DNA of 64,000 nucleotides, taken from positions 65,413,934-65,477,933 of the forward strand of contig NC_066313.1 of assembly GCF_022539315.1 (NCBI RefSeq), written 5' to 3'. The notes below the pieces were generated by a model, which saw nothing but the letters and a program-made list of their open reading frames with translations, made no database searches and was not told where the DNA came from. A program made the position numbers and the translations under genes. The DNA comes from Serinus canaria (lineage: Eukaryota; Chordata; Aves; Passeriformes; Fringillidae). This document shows, one piece after another, positions 50,648-61,959 of this stretch (positions are counted from its first letter, which is position 1; each line of letters begins with the position of its first letter).

Positions 50648-50826
50648 CATGTTAAGGAGCCCCAGCTCCCTCAGCTGTGCCTCACAGGATGTGCTCTCCA
50701 GACCCTTCACCAGCTTTGTTGCCCTTCTCTGGATTAGCTCCAGCACCTCAATGTTCCTCCTGCACTGTGGATTCCAGAATGGACACAGTACTGGAGGTGT
50801 GCCCACACCAAGCCATGCTGTGTTCC
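50648..50826 (-). repeat. CR1 LINE fragment (reverse orientation)
   Basis: The plus strand reads aggagccccagctccctcag, cctcacaggatgtgctctcc, agacccttcaccagctttgt, ctccagcacctcaatgttcc and cacagtactggaggtgtg. This is the CR1 segment just upstream of its 3' end, in reverse. Confidence 0.9.
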
Positions 50827-50928
50827 TTTATTTTTAGCCTTTCTGAAATAACTTGAAAGAAGGCCTAACAGTAAATCTGGTATGTGTACATATATAAAAT
50901 GTAATCACACTGTATATGCTACATATGT

Positions 50929-51064
50929 ATTAGATTGTGCTTCATCTTAGCCAAAAGGCCAAGAAATGCCATGTTTAGTGGTCCTGAGATGGGAATATTA
51001 GATTGTGCTTCATCTTAGCCAAAAGGCCAAGAAATGCCATGTTTAGTGGTCCTGAGATGGGAAG
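50929..51064 (-). repeat. Tandem 68-bp duplication of a U2 snRNA-like pseudogene
   Basis: Two consecutive 68-bp units (50929-50996 and 50997-51064) are identical except at the last base. On the minus strand each carries TTGGCCTTTTGGCTAAGAT, which matches the U2 snRNA 5' end (CTCGGCCTTTTGGCTAAGAT) with one change in the last 19 bases. The part AATACTTCCCATCTCAGGAC followed by CACTAAACATGG weakly resembles the U2 stem-loop II and TTAAATGG segment. The full 190-nt U2 body, its Sm site and its own promoter are not evident, so this is a broken pseudogene or U2-derived repeat. Confidence 0.65.
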
Positions 51065-51204
51065 TATGATGGGATATGTAGCTATAGAAGATAAATGTTT
51101 TCAATCATGTTTAACACATCTTGCAGTAATTTTCAGCAAGACAAATGGGGACCTCACCACCCAAGTTCTTGCTGCTACACTGAAGTCTTCTCAGGCAAGA
51201 TGAA

Positions 51205-51513
51205 GCCGGGGGTCAGGCACTGATCTTTTCTCTCTGGCAATCAGTGCTAGGACCTGAGGGAATGGCCTGAAGTTGTCCGGGGAGGTTTAGGTTGGATAAC
51301 AGAAAAAGTTTCTTAATCCAGGAGGTGTTGGGGCACTGGAAGAGGCTCCCCAGGGACGTGGTCACAGCACCAGCCTGGCAGAGTTCAAGAAGCGTCTGGA
51401 CAATCCTCTCAGGCTCATGGTGTGACCCGTGGGGACGTCCTGTGCACGGCTGGGAGCTGGATTCCATGATCCCTGTGGGTCCCTTCCAACTCAAATATTC
51501 CGTGATTATGTGG
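51205..51513 (+). repeat. CR1 LINE 3' end next to the UCHL3 island
   Basis: Well-preserved CR1 tail: ggggaggtttaggttggata, ggctccccagggacgtggtc, cagagttcaagaagcgtctg, ggacaatcctctcaggctca, gatccctgtgggtcccttcc and aactcaaatattccgtgatt. It ends within about 20 bp of where GC content rises into the UCHL3 CpG island. Confidence 0.92.
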
Positions 51514-51529
51514 ATGGGGGTAATTTAAT

Positions 51530-52340
51530 GCCACTGCTCCTCTGGCTCCCTTTGTCCCGCCTCGCCCCGCGGCCTGCCCCGTCCCCCGCGAGCGTATTAC
51601 GCTAAACGCCGCCCATGCCTCCCCGCCTCGGTTCGGTTTAGCTGCTGGAGGCCGCTCCGGAGGGGCCGGGCTGTTGGGGCGCTCGGCGGGCGCTCCCGCG
51701 GCTCCTCCGTGCCCGGCTCCAGCCCCTGCCGTGCCCCGACCCCGAACGGCCGCGCCCCCCGGCGGCTGCGGCGCGCCCCGCAGGCCCCGGCGGCGGCGCG
51801 GGAGAGGAACCACCCGTTGCCCCGCTGGGAGAGTCCATTACCGGGGGAGCCAAGAGGGCGGGGAGGGGGGAATCTCCCGGGCCTCGCTGCCCGGAGCACT
51901 CCGGGGGGGGGGACGGCGGCCACTGCCGGGCGCGCCGTCCTGGCCATCTGTGCGTAGCGGCGCGGCGGTGCGGGCGGGCGCCGGGCGGGTGTTTCTTCCT
52001 TCGCCCGCCCCCCCTGCGAGGCGCGGCGCGGTGACGCGGCCCCAGGTCAGGGCTGAGGCGCGGCGGAACCGTGAGGCGCTGTCAGAGCCGCGCTGAGAGG
52101 GTCCGCCCAGCTCCGCACCGGGATCCGCCGCCGCTGCCATGGAGCCCCATCGCTGGCTGCCCCTGGAGGCCAACCCCGACGTGAGTGCCCGGTCTGGGCA
52201 GTGGGGCGCTGCCGTGTGCGCGGGGGGCTGCCCGCCCGACAGCCTGCCTGCTGTGGGGTTGGCGGGAGGATGGCGGAGGGGAGAGGGCAGAGGGCTCCGG
52301 GCCCCGCCGGGCTGCATCGCCTCTGAAGGGGTGGCTGGTG
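51530..52340 (+). promoter_or_regulatory. UCHL3: CpG-island promoter of UCHL3
   Basis: A very GC- and CpG-rich island surrounds UCHL3 exon 1. It contains several GC boxes (gggcgggcgccgggcgggt near 51971-51989) and a CRE-like gtgacgcgg near 52031, about 110 bp before the ATG. No TATA or CCAAT box is obvious. The long ORFs on both strands here are compositional shadows. Confidence 0.78.
52139..52180 (+). CDS. UCHL3: UCHL3 coding exon 1
   Basis: 14 codons, [14 protein letters not shown], followed by the donor GTGAGT. Human reads [14 protein letters not shown]. The Kozak context ccATGG is strong. Confidence 0.95.
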
Positions 52341-55300
52341 GTGGTAGGGTTGGAGGAAGGTCTTATTCCGTGGATCCGACTGAGTCTTAACTGCCTTCTG
52401 TTTTCTGCTTTCTTTGCAGGTCACGAATCAGGTAAGAAGCTTTTATTTGAGGTAGCCTTTAGTCTCTGCAGCTTTGGGCCCGTCTCCTCTCGTTTTCATG
52501 GAGTAAAGGCTCCGTCTTGCCCAAGGAGAGTGCCCCCTTCCTTCCCTACGCGTGTCTGCGCTCGTCTTCTCATGTCGGACCGTACTGGAACCTCTCCCGT
52601 AAAGATACTCTATGAACGAAAAACGAACAGTAAAAAGAGAATAGTTGTGGCCTGGCTATTACTGTAATGAAATTTCTGATGTTTTTCAAGGTGGGTTTCA
52701 ATTCTTTAATTAGTGGTTAAAACATTAATTTCTCTATAACATGTGGACCTGTACGTGATGGCTTTGGGCACATGTATGGATCTGCTTGCATCACGGTGTT
52801 GTAGTCTCATACTTCTTTGGCTGACCATAAAAAATGATGTAATTTTACCATATTTGCACTTTTCTGCTTATTAATGACAATATGTTCATGATAGGTTGTT
52901 GCTGTTTTTGTTAGTGTGGTAGAACCCACGCTAGAGAAAGGAAGCTTGTTTTAGTACACAAAACAATGCTCCCACTAAATATGCTCTGGCTGAAAGGAAA
53001 TCACACATACTCCAACCCTGCATCATGTTCTCAGTGACAATTTTGAGCATAGTGTTAATGGTCAGTTGTTGATTTAAGCAGGCCTCTTGATAATGTTAAA
53101 GATGGTGTTTAAGCCAAAGGGCTCTGAAAATTCCAGCAGCAAAATTGTATTCTTAAAACTATATTGTTGAAATATTTTGGAAACTGGGAATTTCTCTGTG
53201 TGAAGAATGTTTTATTTGGGTTTTTTGTTGTTGTGGTTGCTGTAATATACAAAGTACCTCTGCTGTAGAGTGAGGAGTTATTTGATACTGGGTCATTTTG
53301 TGCATTATAGTTTCCTAGGGCAAATAATTTTAAATTCTTACAGTATTGCTGCTGTGGAGCGATTTGAAAAGTCTGTAATCCCAGTCTCGTGAGTTAAAAT
53401 TGATGGCCTTTCTTGGGAGCCCGTCTTGAACACGTGCTATAGTTTCCTCTTTTTAATTTTGAAATTCTGAAACTTAATTTCCAGTTTGGAAGAAAATAAG
53501 TGAATAAATAACTAGTAAGAATTTCCAACTATCTTGCTTTTTCTTCTGACTTTCCAGATGGTGAGATGAGCTCATCATAGTATAAATTAAGACCACCTTT
53601 AAAGTAGAAATTGAGGAGGAGAAAACAGTGACATTCTTTCATCTGAAATATCTTGTATCCCTATGTGTTTATGTTGTATGGTGGAAATCCTAAAGGAATG
53701 TCAAATGTACAATTTTAAGTGTGTTTAAAATTAATCTCTTTTGCCCATTGGTGATGGATGTAGATGCTCATGGATAATAGGAATTTGTACTCCACAAGGA
53801 TTTTCTTGTTACTGTTTCTGTGTAGAAATGGCCACTTGAAACCAGTTGGACTTCCTCCTTCACTACTAGTCTTGACTGAGCAGGATTGTTATTATCTAGA
53901 CTGAGAGATATATATTAAAAAATAATAAATATGTGGGTGTTGAATATGAATGCACCTTGCATTATTAATCATTGTTCTTTTAATCTCCTCAGTACAGTGG
54001 TGAACTGTGTAGCAACAGGGCTGTTAGTCATAAGTTATTCATATCCTGCTTGTGTTTAAAACAACAATAATAGTAATTTGAAATTCTAATGAAGTTGGTA
54101 AATAAATTTTGGAAAATCCTGTTGAGTTAATTGCAAGGATAGGCATTTCTTCTAGTACTCTGTACTGTGCTCCGTAAAATATTCTGGAAGTCTTCAACAT
54201 TAAAAACCCCAATGGTCTGCCTCTACAAACTGCAATTTTCGTGTCTGGTAGTCATTTAATACATGTATTTGGTCAGACATCTAGCCAACTGCCAAGTGTT
54301 TCTTCTTGGGGTTTGTTTGTTTGGTGTTTGTTGTTTGATTTTTTTAATTGAGTGTTAGACTATCTCTTATGCATACTACTTTTGTTAGTGTTAAAATTAT
54401 TGCTAGGTATGGTAGTGAAACAAAAAAAAAGAAATTCCAGTGACCTGTAAGATGCATAGATTCTTATTGTTAGATTGTAATTACAACTATCATCAAGGGC
54501 TTACGCTGTTTTGATTATTTTACCAATAATTTTATTCCCGATATTAACAGTAATTAGTAAGGAAGTGTACTAAATGCAGGTTAATTTACTTGTAGTATGT
54601 TCTTACAATACTGTGTCTTCTCTGGTTTTAAAGTATAGGCTGTAAATTTGAGGCTTTCAGTCTTTGTGGTAGAAATTCAGATGATGATGGAAAAAAAGGT
54701 TATTTCTCAGAGGTATGTGAAGTCTTTCAAAAATATCTCAGTAGTTTTTCTTTATCTGAAAGTGTTTGTATTATAGTACAAGTCCAGGAATTTGTAAATC
54801 CTTAATCTGTATAGAACCTCTCTTTGTACATATGTGTTAAAATTATTTGAAGATTCAGAAACTGGCTGCTGAGGGTAAACAAGAATATTCTTTCTTAGTT
54901 TTAAAGATTTCCAGTGGCAGTGGAAATGTGCCACATGTCTGTAGTGATGTTTTCAAGAGAGAAGACAGTTTTCAATGCAGCACACAGTGCTGGTTGTAAT
55001 GAGTGAAGTCAAGAGTTAAATGTACCCTACGGTGCTAAGTTATTGTCACAGTACTTTTTTTTCTCCTTCACTTCTACAGTCTGACAGAATGAATTGTTGT
55101 CTACCTCTGATACAGAAAGAGTTGATGATTCAGCATTTACAAAGCTCCATTTTGTGTACAGTGATGGCAGGGAATGAATGGTTTCTTCTCTTTGACCTTC
55201 CTTTGGTGGGGGCCTGACATGACCAGCGCTACCCTCCTTCCTGGGTATCTTACAGGATTTTCCCGAGAGAAAGCAAGAAAACTGTGTTTGTCAATTACCA

Positions 55301-58300
55301 TATATATGATATTGGTTATCTTGTTCCCAATTTGTTCTGAAAAAAACAAAAATGAGACTGCATGTCTATTTTTTGGAGTGAAAAGATCAGAACACAAGCT
55401 GATTGTTCTTCCTCATAATGCTGCTTCAGTCTGGCTTGCAACCTACAATTGATTGTCTAGGAAGTGTAGATAAACAAAAAGTATGGGTGGGTATTTTTCT
55501 TGATGTCCCACCTTTTTGCATTCACTCTTCCCTTTCTTCATCTTACACATTCTATGAAGGATCCCTGCTTCCTGAGTAAGATAACATTTCCACTCATGTG
55601 GATCCAGATAAGGATAGAGTAATTGACTGCATCTGATTATGAAGCTCAAGCACTGGCTTCAGAGTTGGACTACTGAGTGTTGGCTGTGGCTTGGGTTTCT
55701 TTTGCCCCATAGGGCTTAGTTGCTGGTTCTTAGTTACCTTCCAGCATTACTTGTAGGCCTTTGATCCTACTTTTTGGGGAGATTTGGAGTTTTGACTTTT
55801 TTAAGCCATTAAGGTATTGAGAGTCAGCTGCATAAAGAAAATTATTTTAGCTTATGAACACCGTTGGCAGCTGTGACTTGAAAGTTACAGGGATGATAAA
55901 GCTCACAAAGCATAGAACAAATGGCAGAAACTGGATACAGCCAGTCTTTTTCCATTTATGGAACATCTCTCTTCAGGGTGTCAGGCAAATACAGAGAAGA
56001 ATTAAGTATCTTGGAAGCAGGACTTGGTCTTCTTAAAAGATCTTTTCATTTCCTGGACTCTGAAACACTATCCCACAAGCTTTCCCAAAGAAAAGCCATA
56101 GTGATCAAAATAATGGAAAATGTGGTGTGCACAATTCTTGAAGTGCATTGAGGTAGCGCTCATAGATAAGGTACTGAGGTACTGTCTAAGTGTGAAAGGA
56201 TGGCTGTGGAGAAATACAGATGTCCTTCTAAAATGCCTAGCTAGGCTTACTTTTTTTTTTTTCAGGTGAGGGAGTAGAATTTAACTCTTTTGTGGTAAGC
56301 TGAGTTTAAATAGTGGAGATAGTGTACATGCTTGGAAAACAGCCTGTTATTACTCATGTAGCCTTGGAAAGTTGAAAACCAGGGTTCAGTTTGAGTCTTT
56401 CTATAAAGACAATATCCCAGAAAGCCTTTCACAGAGCCTTCAAAGAGGGAATGTTGAGCCTGTGATGCTGCATAGCAAAGAATAAGCACAAGGATAAATA
56501 TGAAGGAATTGTAGGTGAGCACTGTGAGAGCACTTCGTGAATGGCTTCTGGTTTAAAATATCTCCAACTATGTAGTCCTCTTACTGATATTTATATTTAC
56601 CTATTTAAATAGGTACATATGTTGCGCAGGGAAAATTGTCACTTATTTTGGGGTTTAGAGTAGTACTTTTATGAATAGTTGAAAGATTGCCTTAGCTCAG
56701 TCTTTGTATGTTCTACAGTAATTGAAAGCTATGAAAGTAATTGAAAGCTACACTAATTGAAAGCTATGTATTTGATTCATCTACTTTTATTTGCCTCTTC
56801 TGTTCCTTCTTAAGATCTTTTTTGCTCCGTTTCTTAGTTTTTGTTACAAGGAAATGCTTACTGTCTTGAAGACAAAGGGGAAAACAGTTGGCAGTTATTC
56901 AAGCCTTATATGTTATCTTGCTGCACTGAAATGCTTTTACCCACTTTGACATTTTCCTTGCTTAAAGGACCAGCAGAGTCAGTAGAATCCAATGGTTGTT
57001 TCAGTAAACTGTAAAAGAAGAAATGTGCATATCAGCCTATTTAGAAGAGTGGATTGATCCAGCTAATTTCTGTTGTGAGTAACTTTTTAGACCATGCAAA
57101 CAGGTCTGTTAAGTGTTTCTCACAGAGTAACCCAGTATTCTGGTTTGAATCAGTGTCTTAGTATCAACACCTCAAGACTCTGCTGGAAGCATTTTAAAGC
57201 TCTTGCTCATTGGTTTCGGAGGAAGTCTGGGTCAGGTGGTTCATCCAGATTTCTCAGTGCTTTTTTTGCATTGCTGCCTGTGGGATGCCCTGGTTGAATA
57301 TGCACAGCAGTGCCTGGGCATACTGAGTGTTAAGTTTCAAAACTGCTTTATGGATATGTGAAAAATATATACCTCTCATTTTGAAGAACAGGAACACTAA
57401 CTGTGAGTCAGTGTTGCTCTTTTAGACACCATAAAGTAATGAACACAACTGGAAGGATAAGAATTTTGTGGATGTAAGTTTTCTCACATTTTTGAAAAAC
57501 AAATTTGCGATGGGCTGTATTCTTTGAACTTTATTATGGTGTCCCAAAGTACAGAACCTGAGGATATTAAAGAATGTGTAATAAACTTTGATTTTCCCAA
57601 GGAAGGCTGTTATACTGTGGCCATTCTAAGGGAGGAATAGTTGGTAAAAAAGAATAATGCAGTAAGTTCCAGCTATCTCTTTGCTCCTGGTGTGCCTTTT
57701 GACCTGCTGTACAGAACTAAAATTTTTACAGCTGCTACATATGACTGAAATGATGCTGTCTCTAAAATGTACTGAAAAATTATTCCTTCATTTTAATTCC
57801 ATAAATGAAAGAATGAAGAAATATATCCTTATAATGCTCCAACAGTAAAATATTGTTTGGGTGGTTCCCTTATTTCTAGAAAGGAATTTCACTTCTTAAA
57901 TAGACTTGGTTTTGTTACATGGTTCTAGAAATTATGTGTAAAGAATTAAAAGCAAAATATTGCGCAATCGTATTTTTAATATAGATTAATAAGAATTGGA
58001 TACTTTAAGAAATGAATAATTTTCCCTTTCTTGATGATTATTCAATCTGTTACATTTTACTCAATGTCTTACTACATTTTGGGGGAAAAAATATCTTCAA
58101 TTCAATTAAGTGCCAAAAATTCTTGTGCTTTAATGAAAAAGTTAGAAAATATTGATTGTCTTAATTGGTTTATTTATATGTTGTCCTTCCAGTTTCCTAA
58201 TGCCATAGGAAAATTTCAGTTTTGCAGAGGAAAGTCTTAACTGTGGTTTTGTTGTGATATAGAGATGCTTTAATGCATTCAGCAGAAGTACAATAAAATG

Positions 58301-61300
58301 TAGATGCTGTGGGCGTTTGGTTTATATTTGTGCTTAGAAGAGGGTGGCAACAGTTGGTTCTTCTCACAGAAGCTCTCTTGACTTTTCACTTCTGAGAGTG
58401 GAAATGTTTGTGCATTTTGCCAGTTTTATGTTTTCATGGTTCCAACTTTTATGTCAAATACCACAGTAAGGTGTGGAAAAATCCAGGTCTTGAGTATAAT
58501 GCCTTAGTATTTAAAGTGACGTTCCTGAACTATTTGCAGAAGCTGTCCAACTTTAGTTGCCCTTAAATGTCAAGCTCCTATTTTGTTTCAGTTTTTATCC
58601 TTACTTTGTTTTTACATGCAAGTGATGGAGTAGAAAAGCACATTGCTGTTTAGACAGTATTTCAATTGTTTATTTACTACATAAGTTTACAATAAATTTC
58701 ACCCTTACATTGTCTTATCCCACTAACCCTTTCTGCGTCTCCATAAACCCGATAGATCAAATCTTCCTGCTGGCTCTGTAACTGTGTTGGCAGAAGTAGG
58801 ATTCTAAACTCACATTAAAGATAACTGCTCTGTGCTTTTTTCAGTTAGTAGGCTGAATAGTGGTACCAGCAATGAAAAAAGAATAGCTTATACCACATGC
58901 TGCATAGGTAGAGTGCCTAGAAGTGCCTGTTGTAATGTTTTTGCTATTAACCAACATTTAGACATACAGATTTACAATTTGTGATCATTTAGAATAGAAT
59001 GAGGTAGGCTGGAAGGGGCTTTTGAGTTCTGCAGACCAACCATACTCTGTTTAAGACAAGTTGCTCAGCAACCTGTCAAGTTCTGAATTTCTCAAGACAC
59101 AAACTCCACAGTCTCCTGGACAGTTTGTGCTAGTGTTTTACTGTGTTTGTTATTTTTAAAATTATTTTTAAATGCCTTCCTTATGAAGTTACATTTCCCT
59201 GGGTTTCAGCGTCTTGTTTCTCTCTGTTTTACTGTGTGCCACTGAGATGAGTCTGTCTCCATCTTCTCTGTGCTCTCCCTTAGCTAGTTATAAACAGTAG
59301 TAGTTAGGTGAGAAAGAAGGGCCTTCTGGAATACTGGGGCAAAAAGGACAAATTCTTAGGAAGTGCAGATAAGGGTGAGGGGTGTAAAGTAGTTTCTAAA
59401 GTGGCTTTTTATCTAGCTAGCTGGACCAGTGAAAAAACAGAACGTGTTTTTTAGCAAGGTCTTTTAAGACAAGAAGAAAAGAGACAACCAAAACTATGAC
59501 AACAATCTGTAAAAATAAAGTTGTGAAAAAGTGAATGCTAGATACAGATGTGTATGAGGGTTTTGTGCTGCTGTTGTTGTTCTTCCTGAGCTCCTCTAAG
59601 ACTTCTGTAATATAGCCAAGAATTTTTCTTTTTTTCATTTACAAGGTGAAAGCTCAAAGACCTATAAATTAAGAATTGTCAGCAGTGTGGTAAGCAGTGT
59701 CTGAGAAAAATATTCTGATACTCTCTTGTGCAGATCCAGAGAAATATGAATCTGCTATTTTACATTATCTTGCATGCATAGTATCAATAAGTTAAAAGAA
59801 AGTGAACAGCTGAAAATGAGTGAGCCCTCAAAGAACCCTAACTGTTCTTTACAGTAGGTATTTGTAGAATAAAATTGCTTGGATAATCCCTAAATAATTT
59901 GAAAGGAAAACAGCAGAGGTCTCTCACCTTTTTAGACATTGATGTTATCTAAAAAGTGTACTGAACTTCCTGCTGTCCTAAAACAGGAATAACTTTGTAT
60001 CCCATCTATTGTTCATCTGTTACCCATCTGTCACTCTCTCTTACACAGGGACTTAGTCTGCACAGTTTTTAAAATCTACTTAATAATTTTCAGAAGGATA
60101 TTTCTATCTTTTTTTCCAGGCCTGAATGAAACCCTATTGACGCACTGAGAGATATCTTCTTTGCCTATTTTGAATCTATACTTAGTATTTTATTTTTGGT
60201 TTATGATTCTACAGTAGAGTTGTTAGTCTGGTTGTGTGTTAAGATCACTGCTTGTCATACTAAGCCTATGCTCTTGGTGTTCTCTGTAGTGCTGACCATC
60301 ATTTTTCATTGTCACTATCATTGTTTACTAGAAGATAAAGTTTCTCGGATTGTTAAGTTTCTAGGTGGCATGGTAGCATGAATAATGAAAGATGCCCTGT
60401 ATCAATAGAGTTTTAGTTCTGTTAAATTCTTAATTCAGGAGTTTGAGTAAACCATTTTTGTGTTTGGTTAGTATTTTGTTGACTTTGGATTTAAAAGGGT
60501 TGGTTTTATTTTTGTTAGTTGGTTGTTTGGTTGCTTGGTGATTTTTTTTTTCCCAGTGGGGTAGAACAGAACAAGTGACTAAACCACTTACTTGTCCAGT
60601 AACTTAATGAGATTCTTTATTGTTGTCTTTTCTGGTTTTTGGGGTCTTTTTCTAGGTGAGTGTTGTCTTTTTTTATTTTTGGGCATTTGTACCATTACTA
60701 TTTAATGTAATATTGCAAAATATCAAATGATATTGGAATGGAAAATCAAATTTTTTCAGTTGTGTTACTTTTCCTGCAATAAAAATGACAGCTTAATCAC
60801 TGGCTGAATAAGAGAAGTACTGAAAGTACCTATTAATTAATATTTTAATGCACCCATACATGTAGTCTCTTCTCTTTAAAATTTTTTTTTTTGGCTATTC
60901 ACAAAGTGGTAATTATCTTCACAATGTAGAAGGTTAGAATAGGAGTTCAAAGTAAACTGTCGTCTGTTTCATCAGTTACTAAATGCTTAATGCTTTCCCT
61001 TTTCCTCATGTTCATTGAAAGATCTGTGAATGCCACAGTATACAATTAGTTTTTTTATATAATTGTGAATGGTCACTAAGTGTATGGTAACAACAGTTCC
61101 TGAATTCAGTTAGCTTCTTCCAGACTGACAATGAAAAGATTTCACGTTGTCTTTGACCATCTCTGTGGGTATTGATTCTGCAACTGTTGTTGTGATGCCT
61201 AGCTTACTTGAGTAGAAGAATATCCATTTAAAAAGTGATCCAGTCATCAAAATATTACTCCATCAATACATTACTCCTTCATAGTTTGAAAGGATTTTTC

Positions 61301-61959
61301 TTGTAAAAGCTACACTTACTAAAGTGTGTCCCTTGTGTGGTTTTGCTCCTAACATCTTTTTACTTGTAGGAGCTCCAGTATGAGCTCTGATGCCAGGTAT
61401 TCTGAAGTCATGGAGTCAGATAATACCATATGGAGTCAAAAATGCCATAAGTTTGTTCATATGTGCTCTGACTGATGGCTCTGATGATTTCTAGTTAACA
61501 TGAATATTCAGTAAAAATAGATTCACAAAATCTTCTGTTTTGTGACAGAAGTTGAAATGTTTTGGTGCTTCAGTAAATAGTGCTGGGAGTGTTTCCACTT
61601 CCATAAAGACTATTTAAATACATAAAAGATGGGGGTTTTGTGTATGTTTGTGTGTGATGTATTCAGCCTTATTTATTAAAACTTGTATCTATGTCCTTTA
61701 TTCTCCTTAAATTTTAGAAAGCATGGGTTGTTTTAAGGTATTTCACATTGTGGATACTCTGTTATGCTTCTGAAAAGGTAGGTGTTTGAGTGTACTTGTT
61801 TAATATTATGCTTTTTTTTTTTTCTTCCAGTTCCTGAAACAGTTGGGTATACATCCTGACTGGCAATTTGTAGATGTTTATGGTATGGAACCAGAACTGC
61901 TTAGCATGGTGCCAAGACCTGTATGTGCAGTACTACTTCTCTTTCCAATAACAGAAAAG
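52139..61959 (+). CDS. UCHL3: UCHL3, partial: first three coding exons
   Basis: Ubiquitin carboxyl-terminal hydrolase L3 is a cytosolic cysteine protease (peptidase C12) that releases small adducts from the C-terminus of ubiquitin and NEDD8. Visible exons are 52139-52180 ([14 protein letters not shown]), 52420-52431 (VTNQ) and 61831-61959 ([20 protein letters not shown] through [10 protein letters not shown] and [13 protein letters not shown]). The 61 residues match the human N-terminus almost residue for residue, including the substrate-contact strand WQFVDVYG. All three exons are phase 0. The catalytic Gln, Cys, His and Asp are encoded further right: no YEVFR-type exon was found before 64000, so the gene continues past the window. 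The ATG sits in ccgctgccATGG context, in the CpG island. Confidence 0.96.
52181..52419 (+). other. UCHL3: UCHL3 intron 1 (239 bp)
   Basis: A short GT-AG intron whose first half lies in the CpG island. Frames open through it are intron read-through. Confidence 0.93.
52420..52431 (+). CDS. UCHL3: UCHL3 microexon 2 (12 nt)
   Basis: GTCACGAATCAG codes VTNQ. It is flanked by a strong pyrimidine tract ending tttctttgcag and by the donor GTAAGA. The residues exactly fill the gap between ...LEANP(D/E) and FLKQLG in the family. Because 12 nt is a multiple of three and both neighbours are phase 0, skipping would keep frame and delete four residues. Confidence 0.93.
56714..56766. repeat. Short tandem repeat, three taattgaaagcta units
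   Basis: The motif taattgaaagctay occurs three times in succession, separated by short spacers (gaaag, cac), at a spacing of about 17-19 bp. It is a small local duplication in UCHL3 intron 2. Confidence 0.85.
58990..59310 (-). repeat. CR1 LINE fragment, diverged (reverse orientation)
   Basis: The plus strand reads agaatgaggtaggctggaag, gttgctcagcaacctg, aaactccacagtctc, tgtgccactgagatgagtct and gtctccatcttctctgtgct, in CR1 reverse order. Substitutions and small gaps are frequent, so it is older than the copies near 48-51 kb. Confidence 0.8.
61831..61959 (+). CDS. UCHL3: UCHL3 coding exon 3
   Basis: 43 codons from [18 protein letters not shown] to [13 protein letters not shown], phase 0 at both ends, with acceptor tttcttccag and donor AAG|GTAAAT. 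Differences from human are conservative (I for L, D for N, E for D). Confidence 0.96.

Larger units (their letters stand above)
52432..61830 (+). other. UCHL3: UCHL3 intron 2 (9399 bp)
   Basis: AT-rich intron with canonical GTAAGA donor and a long T-tract acceptor ending cttccag. It contains a reverse CR1 copy near 58990-59310 and a small tandem repeat near 56714-56766. No further exon is needed between VTNQ and FLKQLG and none was seen. Confidence 0.9.

Noticed and set aside
51415..52667. Several 70-160 codon ORFs around UCHL3 exon 1
   Set aside because: They are compositional artefacts of the CpG island or read-through of UCHL3 introns 1 and 2.
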